DNA of 58,210 nt from the NCBI RefSeq assembly GCF_018283645.1, contig NZ_JAGSXH010000029.1:1-58210 (forward strand), in the 5' to 3' direction. Within the stretch, counting starts at the first letter, position 1; each line of letters opens with the position of its first letter. This document shows, one piece after another, positions 52,001 to 58,210 of the stretch. Both the position numbers and the translations under genes were made by a program. The notes beneath the pieces are model-generated. The model was not told the origin of the DNA, did no database searches, and saw only the letters and a list, made by a program, of their open reading frames with translations. The stretch is from Actinocrinis puniceicyclus. Its GTDB lineage: Bacteria > Actinomycetota > Actinomycetes > Streptomycetales > Catenulisporaceae.

Positions 52001-54752
52001 TGCGAAGTTCCGCGAGCAGGCCGGCGGTCGCCCGGTGGGCGTCCCGATGCAGACCGGACCAGCGCGCCCATTCCGCGTCGCGCGAGGCGCGCCAGTCGGC
52101 GGACAGCGCCCGGATGCCTGCGTGAGCCGCGGGCACCAGAGCCTGCTCCAAGGCTTCCACCAGACGGTCGGCGAGGTGGAGGTCGCCGCGGGCGGCATAA
52201 CGGGTGACGACGGAACGGATGTCGACCGGCTCAAGCAGCGAGGCGACGGCCTCGACGAAGCCGGGTTCGTTCGGCCGCGGCGAACCGTCGGGCGAACGCG
52301 GCAGATCGAGCGCTGCCAGCAGCGCCTCCGCGCCCGGTGCGGTGTCCAGTTGGCCGTCCCCTTCGGCGACCTCCAGCACCCGCCGGGGAAATGGCGCGCT
52401 GTCCTCGCCCTGGAGCCAAGCCCGCAGCCGGAGCAGCGTCGCGCCCTCGGGCCCCAGCGGCGCGGGCTCGTCCCGGACCTGCTGAACGGCGTGGCGCAGG
52501 GCGGTCGCGGTATCGCCGAGTTCCTCCGCGCCCGGCACGGTCAGCGCGCGCGCCTGGGAGACAAGAGTGGCGACCTCTTCGATCCGGTGAAGCAGGGACC
52601 GCTTGGCCTTGGCCTCGATTGGCTCCTTGGCCTGCTTGGGCGTCCGGATCGCCGCGTCGGCCTCCTCGATGATGCGTTCGGCGGCGTCCCGCTTGGCGAA
52701 GATCCCCCACGCTTCATCGAGCACTGAAGCGTCCGCCCTGCCGCTCGCCCACGCGCGCACGGCTGCCAGAGCCCTGCCGAGCGGCTGGTCCGCGACGATC
52801 AACCGCTTCTGCACCTGTGTGGCGCGAGCGTAGCTCGTCTTCTTCAGTTCCAGGCTCTTCTGCAGTTCATCCGCCGCCTGGACGAGCCCGGCCTTGCTGA
52901 GAATCGGCTCCGCGTCACGGCTCGGGTTGAGAATCGCCGGATCGAAGCGCTGGTAGCGGCTCAGCACATCGACCGCGCATTTGAGCAGATGACCCCAGGG
53001 GGCAGGCACCGAGGCCGCCGGGTCCGCCTGCAACAGCAGGTCATTCGGCCAACCCGCGACCAGGCCGGCCCGCAGCGACGCGACCATAGCCAGTACCAGC
53101 GCCGCGCGGTCGCCGTGCAGGACCTCCGGGTCGGGCACGAACCGCGTCATCACCGTGGTGGCCTCTTCGACGAGGTCACAGGAAAATGCTGCGTCAGCGA
53201 ACGCGAGGCACTCGGCCCGGTGCGCCGGCTCAGCCGAGGCCAGGGTCAGCCAGTACGCCTCCTGGAAACGGCCGACGGCTATCAGCCGCTCGACGGGCGA
53301 GGCCTCAGTCGCACCGTCAGAGCTCTGCCAGGCCAGGTAAGCAGGCTTCACGCGAGCCTGTTCTTCCTCCGGCTGAGCCGTGAGGGTGTCCGGTGCGCGG
53401 GTGTCCGCAGCGGGCTCGATGAGCACAGCCGGGGCGGGGTCGTTGGCGGCCTGCGATACGGTGACCGTGGAGGCTGGCTGCTCCTCCTCGGGCAGTGCAG
53501 TCGACAGAGCGGGCGCAATCTCGTAAACGGCCCGAGTGGGTGGACAGACCTCCTCGGTGGGCGCCTCTTCGAGTTCTTCGATCCGCGGCTCGTCGACCGC
53601 CGGCGGCCCCGCGACGGTGCGTCCATGGTCGGCAGCCGACTCCTCGGCGGGCGCGGCTGTCAGCGGTCGCTGCAGCGCGGTTCCATCCAGCAGGGCGATC
53701 TGATCGTCGAGTTGCCGTAACGCGCCTCTCAGCTGCTCGGTGTAGGAGGCCCCGCCGCCGTCCTGACTGGCCTGCTCGACGAGTTTCAGCAGCGCCTCCC
53801 GCTGAGCCTTCAGCGAATTGAGCTGCGTGGCTCGGGCGGCCGCTTCTTGGTCCCTGGCTCTGAGAGCCTCGATCAGGGCGTCCAGTCTCGTGAAATCGTC
53901 GTCCGCGCTCCAGGCTCCGCCGGCCGTTGCGATTCGATCCGCCAACGCGGTCCGCTCGGCCGACCAGGCGGCCACCTCCTCCAAGGCGCCCTCGCCCGGC
54001 CGGAGCCCTGTGCGGACCCGGTCGGCGGTCTCGCTGAGGTGATCGGCGATCAAACTCGCACGCTCGCGCACCGAGCGCGCCCGATCGGCGAGGGCGCCCC
54101 AGTCAGGGTTCACGGATTCGCCCTCTGCCACCTGTTCCTCCCCCTCGTTCAAGTAACTGTTTTCGTCTACCTTGCCACCCACGTCCGACTCAGCCGGTCC
54201 CATCGCGTCGGATTCGCCGAGGGCAGCGTCATGGCAGCCAGCCTCGCCCTGGTCACAGCGGCACGGCCCCCCGGATCGGGCCGCAGCCTCGAGCAGGCGC
54301 TCCCAGTTCCCTGAGACCAGGTCAGCTGTTGCACCGTCCTCGGACTGCAGTGTGTGGAGTGTGAGGTGGGCGAGTACCGGCTCCAGGAACCCGATCATCG
54401 CCTCCAGTTCCTCGACATCGGGGTCGGCGCACGTCTCCGCCGAGTAGCCACCGCAGTGATCGAGCTGAAACATTGCGAACTGTGTCGCGGCGTCGGCGAC
54501 CTCTTTGAGTTCCTTGGCGGTAGCGCGGTTCAGCCAGACTCGGACGGTCAGAAGTTCCCGCTGCCCGATCCGTAGCGGCCCGTTCCGGCGAGCTCCCGCA
54601 ACCCGCGCCCAGTAGGGCAGCGGTCCAGGCAGAAGAATCAGCTTCCGAAGCTCGGCGTCTGCCAGACCGGTAATCCACGCCTTGATGGCTCCGCCGGATA
54701 ATGCCATGAAGGGATTGTGCCGGATCGCCAAAGCTCCGGACAGCCGTTCCAT
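49005..54752 (-). CDS. 1915-residue STAND-like ATPase with long helical N-terminus and winged-helix C-terminus
   Basis: Residues 1-170 form a globular start; 200-380 are coiled-coil-like; 380-490 Pro/Ala/Glu-rich linker; 490-1110 a long helical repeat region; about 1115-1230 a beta-rich domain. The ATPase domain follows: FYGRNEEM, Walker A GGRQLGKS (1260-1267), Walker B VLVLADEADAF (Asp1352, Glu1353). Then helical and winged-helix-like parts (about 1480-1580 and 1830-1905). The YGRNEE-Walker A spacing is like STAND/novel-STAND ATPases, signal-sensing switches used in antiviral defence. ATG 54752 is the first start; an in-frame stop precedes it, and AAAGGAG lies 21 nt upstream, so an internal start (ATG at 54707) is possible. 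Translationally coupled to the HEPN-motif gene. Confidence 0.75.
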   Translation of the reverse strand: MERLSGALAIRHNPFMALSGGAIKAWITGLADAELRKLILLPGPLPYWARVAGARRNGPLRIGQRELLTVRVWLNRATAKELKEVADAATQFAMFQLDHCGGYSAETCADPDVEELEAMIGFLEPVLAHLTLHTLQSEDGATADLVSGNWERLLEAAARSGGPCRCDQGEAGCHDAALGESDAMGPAESDVGGKVDENSYLNEGEEQVAEGESVNPDWGALADRARSVRERASLIADHLSETADRVRTGLRPGEGALEEVAAWSAERTALADRIATAGGAWSADDDFTRLDALIEALRARDQEAAARATQLNSLKAQREALLKLVEQASQDGGGASYTEQLRGALRQLDDQIALLDGTALQRPLTAAPAEESAADHGRTVAGPPAVDEPRIEELEEAPTEEVCPPTRAVYEIAPALSTALPEEEQPASTVTVSQAANDPAPAVLIEPAADTRAPDTLTAQPEEEQARVKPAYLAWQSSDGATEASPVERLIAVGRFQEAYWLTLASAEPAHRAECLAFADAAFSCDLVEEATTVMTRFVPDPEVLHGDRAALVLAMVASLRAGLVAGWPNDLLLQADPAASVPAPWGHLLKCAVDVLSRYQRFDPAILNPSRDAEPILSKAGLVQAADELQKSLELKKTSYARATQVQKRLIVADQPLGRALAAVRAWASGRADASVLDEAWGIFAKRDAAERIIEEADAAIRTPKQAKEPIEAKAKRSLLHRIEEVATLVSQARALTVPGAEELGDTATALRHAVQQVRDEPAPLGPEGATLLRLRAWLQGEDSAPFPRRVLEVAEGDGQLDTAPGAEALLAALDLPRSPDGSPRPNEPGFVEAVASLLEPVDIRSVVTRYAARGDLHLADRLVEALEQALVPAAHAGIRALSADWRASRDAEWARWSGLHRDAHRATAGLLAELRTQGLDDQTERELVGRLEHLEQPTPDGAFRDVVEEIHRFEIELNLRLESYVKRLRERLESLVVSEHDRRRITELLEAGDTVSAEECLALLREGSSLPDWTGLDWGDELARFMADLEAAPLTKAGQHGYSARPWAERYADGQPLTEGSRSGLDAWDALCVPTRRGSEWQKHVPTVLRILGLEGRAPVRDNHQQVRGVLRLTAQLTASEAAPGYVAALGSGATTYTVLVVADEQRGRSPLELLPNESDACIILYLYPMGLAGRRAMAAHAQTSPQQALVVDPAVFGWIAARSPRSFRATQRVTLPWTAFTPYTPFVAGLVPPEVFYGRNEEMATVVDPLGALFLYGGRQLGKSALLRKVEASFPVTPDRKAVYLDLKARGVGEAEPADRIWSVLGSELKRVGVLNPRVSSKLGADVLLEQVRQWLEQNRERRVLVLADEADAFLMADSKAVRGPGGAVTFANVARLKGLMDATDRRFKIVFAGLHQVQRFSHLSNVPLAHGAEMRIGPLKPIEAQRLVVAPMAAFGYRFEHPSLVWRVLAATNYQACLVQIFCDRLIAALREKPLGSAQWPIVVTEEDIRAVADSAQVHRSIADRLRITINLEDRYRVLALVIALRSRADRFQHGYDADDLLTEAKRHWPDGFNKLTASDVKIYLDEMVGLGLLVETDRRNYAVRSPNVVRMLGTREDLELELRQTEFSLPYDYNPRFSRRLVGNNQSNGVALYSPLTEQQLYEATSPGVTVVCLTKAHGPELLRLAITSYAEARGLTVRATGSDDVVRVLTQDTRSRQPSVVIAELRMCGIQLLRECVEKLHVHTSHNPGAVHRAAVLVIDPMTWRGFEDERVTRVLRPERWNADSLNAWPECPFDTLDKRRRLAHATGGWPNVVERTIHSVTRGGAALEAALEQVASFFQQPGNAADHLARVELDQDVIELLSAWTEYVEPGEGCSYADIASVTGLELDEVRRLMDRLADHGVLDDSEGGYALDSITFRALTVGRSTRG

Positions 54753-54974
54753 GCATCAAATCCACAATGGGTGCTCCTTTAGATGGACACGGGAGCAGTC
54801 CGCGACCCTCCGCACGCATCGGATCGCAGAAGCCGACATCGGCCCGGGAGCGATCCGTTGCGGGCCCCTCTCGGCTCGACCACGAAGAACGCTGATCACC
54901 GAGCGTGAGTCGCTCGGTCGACACTTCACAACGCACTCGCCCCATTCCCGATGAAGAAACAGGAAAGGTTTGTC

Positions 54975-55310
54975 ATGACGCAGGTTCTGCTCGCCGTCCG
55001 CCACGACGGCACCGGCCCGAACGCTCCGCCGGAAGAGCTTCAGCAGTCGATCGCCGACATGGAGGCGTTCGACACCAGAGCGAGAACTCCGGCGCGTTCG
55101 TGTTCCGCGCCCACCTGCATGGCGTGGAGACGGCAACCGCGGTGTGCAAGTCCAGCGACGACTACAGATCATCGACGGCTCGTACAGCGCGGACAAGGAG
55201 ACTCTCGCTGGCCTCTGGATCATCAGCGCCGCAGACGAGGACGCGGCTCTCGAATGGGCCAGGCTGGCCGCGTGCGTGGGGAGAGATCGTGCGCCGTCTG
55301 ACTCGGCGCT
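54975..55310 (+). pseudogene. YCII-family (DGPF) protein, multiply frameshifted
   Basis: MTQVLLAVRHDGTG through SIADMEAFDTR starts in one frame; ENSGAFVFRAHLHGVETATA continues in a second frame from about 55082; QIIDGSYSADKETLAGLWII continues in a third from about 55165; and GEIVRRL at the end fits the second frame again. Joined, they give a normal YCII-related protein of about 110 residues. AGGAAAGG precedes ATG 54975. These proteins often act beside ECF sigma factors, none of which is near. At least two single-base indels make it inactive. Confidence 0.7.
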
Positions 55311-55329
55311 GGATCGCCCCTTCAAGTGG

Positions 55330-55590
55330 CAGAGGTTCGGTAGTCGGCCGCCGTCGCCGACGCGGCCGCCTGGGCGGCGGACTTCAGCAGGGCCTTGGCG
55401 CGGGGCAGGAAGACCTCCCCCGCCGCGGTGTGCACGGCACCCTGCGGGGTGCGGTCGAGCAGGCGCACGCCGAGTTCCCGCTCCAGGTGGCGGATCGGCG
55501 ACTCAGCGACGGCTGGGCGACCTGCAGTTCGGCGGCGGCGCGCCCGAAATGGCGGTGGGCCTCCTCGTTCGTGACGGACCAGGCCGCGGC
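55330..55590 (-). pseudogene. LysR-family regulator, N-terminal DNA-binding fragment, frameshifted
   Basis: On the minus strand FGRAAAELQVAQPSLSR is in one frame and IRHLERELGVRLLDRTP plus HTAAGEVFLPRAKALL in the next, with a one-base loss around 55491-55505. Together they form the winged helix-turn-helix and linker helix of a LysR regulator. The ligand-binding domain is missing and the fragment abuts the polymorphic toxin remnant, which suggests a deletion joint near 55570. Confidence 0.65.
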
Positions 55591-55928
55591 GGTGGTCACG
55601 TTCGGCGCGGCGGAGGCTGCCGAGGCGCTGATCGTCGAGGGCGCAAAGAAGCTCATTAACGCTCTGGTTAATCAGCTGGAGCAGCACATTCTCGGCGAGG
55701 TGACCGGTAAGGCGGTCGCGCCGCTGGAGTCGGTCGTGCAGCGGGCGGTCGGCGGCCTGGTGTTCGAGGGCGTGGCCTCAGCGGGGCGGGGCGGTCGGTT
55801 CCGGGTTCGGGATCGTGCCCGGCGACCTGCTCGGCTATGCCCAGCGGCTGGCCGGACATGCGGACGAGGTCGCCGGTCACGCGCGCGCGTTTGGGACGGC
55901 GCTGGCAGGGGTGGACTTCGGTGAATAA
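55567..55928 (+). pseudogene. 5'-truncated, frameshifted polymorphic-toxin scaffold gene
   Basis: From about 55567 a coding frame gives VVTFGAAEAAEALIVEGAKK and LEQHILGEVTGKAVAPLESV; near 55778-55795, in a G-rich stretch, the sensible frame shifts to FGIVPGDLLGYAQRLAGHAD and ends GVDFGE at TAA 55926-55928. The helical content with HAD...AF spacing resembles the WXG100-like N-parts of actinobacterial secreted toxins. The 5' end is missing, replaced by the antisense LysR fragment. Its stop overlaps the GTG of the toxin gene. Confidence 0.55.
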
Positions 55929-56604
55929 TCCGGTCGTCGCGGCGCTGCGGCAGGCTGCCGAGCGAGTTGGCAAGGCGCTAAGCGAGGACGCCGGCCGGGC
56001 GATCGAGAAGATGTATCGCGACGCGGGACGACGTACCGAGGGAGTGGTCAAGCGGGTCACCGAAGCCGACGCCGAGCATGCACGTAAGCTGCTGCAGATC
56101 GCCGACCAGATCGGGGCCAAGGACACAGCCCTGGCCGCGACGCGGGACATCGAGCAGGGCGCGGCACTGAACACCGAACGCGCGGTGCTGCGAAAACAGT
56201 TCGAGCACGCGCTCGGGCCGCTTGGCACCGGGGGCGTGGACGAGGGCGCGAAGACGTTCAACCCGGCCGAACGGTGCATCGCCGACCTGTTGGCGGGCGA
56301 GGGCCGGCGGGTGACCGCACAAACCGAGTCTGCTGTAGACGGGGTGCGCACCGCCGACGCCATGGTCGACGGGGCTCCCACCGAGTTCAAGTCACTCTCG
56401 CCCGGTGCCGCTCCGAACGCGGTAAAGAACGCCCTGAACTCAGCGAAGGGACAGGCCGGGGACGCGGTGCTGGACGCGCGCGGCAGCGGTTTGACCGCGA
56501 GTGGCGCGCAGGAGGGTCTGGTGCGGTTCCTGCGCAATAATCCGCCCGGCCGGATGTCGTCGATCCGTATCATCGGCGACGAGTACGAGATCAACTGGCC
56601 GTAG
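55921..56604 (+). CDS. Polymorphic/CDI-type toxin with PD-(D/E)xK-like nuclease domain
   Basis: 227 residues from GTG 55921. Helical N-part (about 1-85) and a C-terminal toxin domain (about 115-227) with IADLLAGEGRRV, TADAMVDGAPTEFKSLSPGA, VLDARGSGLT and MSSIRIIGDEYEI. The D...ExK pattern (Asp, then EFK) fits the PD-(D/E)xK nuclease core seen in CdiA C-terminal toxins, which cut DNA or tRNA. No signal peptide; secretion would need the broken upstream part, so the gene may now be an orphan. The immunity gene follows 9 nt later. Confidence 0.75.
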   Translation: MNNPVVAALRQAAERVGKALSEDAGRAIEKMYRDAGRRTEGVVKRVTEADAEHARKLLQIADQIGAKDTALAATRDIEQGAALNTERAVLRKQFEHALGPLGTGGVDEGAKTFNPAERCIADLLAGEGRRVTAQTESAVDGVRTADAMVDGAPTEFKSLSPGAAPNAVKNALNSAKGQAGDAVLDARGSGLTASGAQEGLVRFLRNNPPGRMSSIRIIGDEYEINWP

Positions 56605-56613
56605 GAGACGACG

Positions 56614-56976
56614 ATGAGCGCCTATCACCAGATCTTCGTCCGCACGGCCGAGCCGCCCGAGACCCTGCTGGCCGATCTGACCGAGCTCTGCGACGCGCCA
56701 CTGAAAAGGATCGACGACGGGCCGGTGGACTATGCCTCGCACACCCCCACCGCGTTCATCGACGTCGAGCTTCACCACGACTTCGACCCCGACCGCGACA
56801 TGCCCTTCGACCAGTACCCCTTCCTGGTCACCATCCGCGACCGGGAACGCGACCAGGAACGCCAGCAGCACGCCGCGCAAGAAGTATTCGACGCGCTGGC
56901 CGCCACCGGGCGCTACCGGCTGATGCTTGTACACGACCTGCAGCGAATGCTCGCGACCTACCCGCCAGCCGCCTGA
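56614..56976 (+). CDS. Probable immunity protein of the adjacent toxin
   Basis: 120-residue soluble, acidic protein (many Asp/Glu, for example DVELHHDFDPDRDMPFDQYP). TAGGAGA overlaps the toxin stop, and ATG 56614 lies 9 nt after it, the usual layout of toxin then immunity gene. Intact. I do not recognise a named immunity family; the assignment rests on position, size and charge. Confidence 0.65.
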   Translation: MSAYHQIFVRTAEPPETLLADLTELCDAPLKRIDDGPVDYASHTPTAFIDVELHHDFDPDRDMPFDQYPFLVTIRDRERDQERQQHAAQEVFDALAATGRYRLMLVHDLQRMLATYPPAA

Positions 56977-57439
56977 CCCGCGCTCAAGGCGGTGACCGAC
57001 CGCAGATCGGGCAGGGCGAACAGGCCGCCGTCACGTCGCAGCGCGTGGCACAGTAACCCGGCGATCTCATCCGGTTTGAGATCGACGCCCTCCAGTCCGT
57101 CGACGGTTGGCGGGATCTGTTCGAGCACGTACTCGCCGCGACCGGGCGCCGTGAACTCAGGGCCGCAGCGGTCCTCGAAGGACCAGCACGCAACACGGAC
57201 CAGAAAGAAGAAGTGGCGTTCGCCTGGCCGGTCGAGGACGTGCAAGAGGCTGACGATCTCGGCCGTGCCGGCGATCTCCTCGCGGATCTCGCGCAGAAGC
57301 GCCGCCTCCCAACTTGCGTCGCCTGGTTCGACGCCGCCCCCGGCAGCACCCAGTAGGGCGCGATGCCCGGCCGGATGCGCTTGACCAGGAGCATCGTGTC
57401 AGCCGGAGTCACGAGAACGGCACGCACGCGTTCGACCAC
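56958..57439 (-). pseudogene. NUDIX hydrolase with a one-base frameshift in a G run
   Basis: From GTG 57439: VLVTPADTMLLVKRIRPG and YWVLPG in one frame, then GGGVEPGDASWEAALLREIR-EE (NUDIX box region) and FFFLVRVACWSF in the next. The break coincides with a run of five G (coding strand) where six would keep the frame, around 57335-57345. The rest of the gene is open to the stop at 56958-56960. Either a recent mutation or a homopolymer sequencing error. Its 3' end overlaps the immunity gene by 19 nt. Confidence 0.7.
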
Positions 57440-57539
57440 GGGCGGGTCCTCCCGTTACAGTCGCATGGTCAACGCGACGGACGGGCCGCAGCAATGCGAC
57501 TGGAGTGTCGAGTTCAGCGCCTGTGAAGGCGTCGGGGAC

Positions 57540-58012
57540 CACATCTACGGTTCGAGGCGGTTGGGACACGCGGAACAGGAAGCTGGCCTCGCGGATGCTG
57601 GGCAGGCCGAGCGACACCATCAACACACGGGAGAGGCCCATGCCCAGGCCGCCGTGTGGCGGGGTGCCGAACCGGAAGCAGCCCAGGTAGCCGGCCAGCG
57701 GTTCCAGGTCCATGCCCTTCTCGCGGGCTTGGGCGACCAGTAGGTCGTAGCGGTGTTCGCGCTGCGCTCCAGTGGTGATCTCGATGCCCTTCCACAGCAG
57801 GTCGAAGGACTCGTGACGCTCGGGTCGTCGGCTGGGCGCAGGTGGTAGAACGGCCGGACGCTGGCCGGGAAGCGGGTGACGAACACGAACTCGCTGCCGG
57901 TCTCCGCCGCGATCAGGGCGCTGAGAGTGCGCTTGCCCTCCGGGTCCAGGTCCTCGCGGGTGCCCTCGAGGTCCCAGCCGGTGGCGCGCAGCCTGGCCAG
58001 AGTCTCAGCCAC
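57540..58012 (-). pseudogene. Aspartyl-tRNA synthetase (archaeal/non-discriminating type) C-terminal fragment, frameshifted
   Basis: On the minus strand, ETGSEFVFVTRFPASVRPFY is followed, after a one-base loss near 57810-57818, by ESFDLLWKGIEITTGAQREH in another frame and FRFGTPPHGGLGMGLSRVLM, class II motif 3 of the AspRS type. The N-terminal half, including the anticodon-binding domain, is missing, and the C-terminus diverges after SFLFR (about 57555). The missing 5' part coincides with the transposase end at 58066, suggesting an insertion or deletion there. It is not a functional synthetase. Confidence 0.7.
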
Positions 58013-58065
58013 ACGATCAGTCGCGGTGCGGCGTTTGCGTTTGGGTGCGGCTCCTTGAGGGTGCG

Positions 58066-58210
58066 TCAGATGGGTATCAAGCCATCGAGATATCGTGAGG
58101 CGTGGACGCGTTCGTGTTCGCGTTGCAGGTGGTAGTCCCAGTAGGCGTCGAGGTCGCCATTGGCGTGCAGGGCGCGCAGGCGCAGGACGGCTTCGGCACC
58201 GGCCAGACCC
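58066..58210 (-). mobile_element. Transposase C-terminal end (ISKra4-like), partial at window edge
   Basis: The frame open from the window edge gives AEAVLRLRALHANGDLDAYW, then HLQREHERVHASRYLDGLIP and a TGA at 58068-58066. This matches the C-terminal end of ISKra4-family transposases as I recall it. The remainder and terminal repeats lie outside the window, and no inverted repeat could be checked. Confidence 0.5.

Noticed and set aside
57440-57540. Continuation of the AspRS fragment past its core
   Set aside because: Sequence after SFLFR no longer resembles AspRS and has no other support.

Overview
The window is very GC-rich with strong third-position GC bias, GTG and TTG starts, short ATGA/GTGA gene overlaps, secreted CBM2/Fn3 cellulase-type proteins, an RsrA/SigR-like sigma/anti-sigma pair and a kdpFABC operon. 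This fits a filamentous soil actinomycete (Streptomyces/Catenulispora-like); the species cannot be fixed from sequence alone.

Layout. (a) 1-2317: C-terminal part of a modular secreted cellulase (end of another catalytic domain, Fn3, GH12, three near-identical Fn3 repeats, CBM2), closed by an 18-bp terminator. (b) 2.6-4.5 kb: a small zincin and a secreted kelch protein. (c) 4.7-12.7 kb: a tightly coupled plus-strand cluster: radical SAM enzyme, 70-residue protein, two 'rSAM/selenodomain-associated' transferases, MFS exporter, metallophosphoesterase-radical SAM fusion, glutaredoxin, methyltransferase and a membrane protein. It looks like an uncharacterised small-molecule or peptide-modification pathway. 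(d) 12.8-17.6 kb: redox module with ECF sigma factor, zinc anti-sigma factor, a second zinc-motif protein, a DUF427 protein and two divergent MerA-like disulfide oxidoreductases. (e) 17.8-23.7 kb: a giant membrane-anchored CHAT (caspase-like) protein with Clp-N-like and PDZ segments, plus a divergent unknown gene. (f) 23.8-32.4 kb: ABC exporter, two large secreted modular proteins and a universal stress protein. (g) 32.7-37.3 kb: kdpFABC, preceded by another 29-residue membrane peptide.

(h) 37.6-54.8 kb is rich in defence-type genes: a YhaO/YhaN (SbcD/SbcC-like) pair, a RecF/OLD-like ATPase, an AbiEii-type nucleotidyltransferase with a coupled partner, a broken NADAR gene, a tRNA 3'-end fragment that may mark an integration site, and a two-gene operon encoding a 1915-residue STAND-like ATPase and a 489-residue protein ending in a HEPN-type Rx4H motif. 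(i) 54.9-58.2 kb is a gene graveyard: YCII, LysR, NUDIX and AspRS remnants, each with frameshifts, a 5'-truncated polymorphic-toxin gene followed by an intact PD-(D/E)xK-like toxin and probable immunity gene, and the end of a transposase at the window edge.

The strongest candidates for undescribed systems are the STAND-HEPN operon (47539-54752), the CHAT-Clp-N-PDZ protein (17836-23118), and the double radical SAM cluster with a metallophosphoesterase fusion lacking its usual first metal motif (4698-12005). No CRISPR array, rRNA or complete tRNA was seen.
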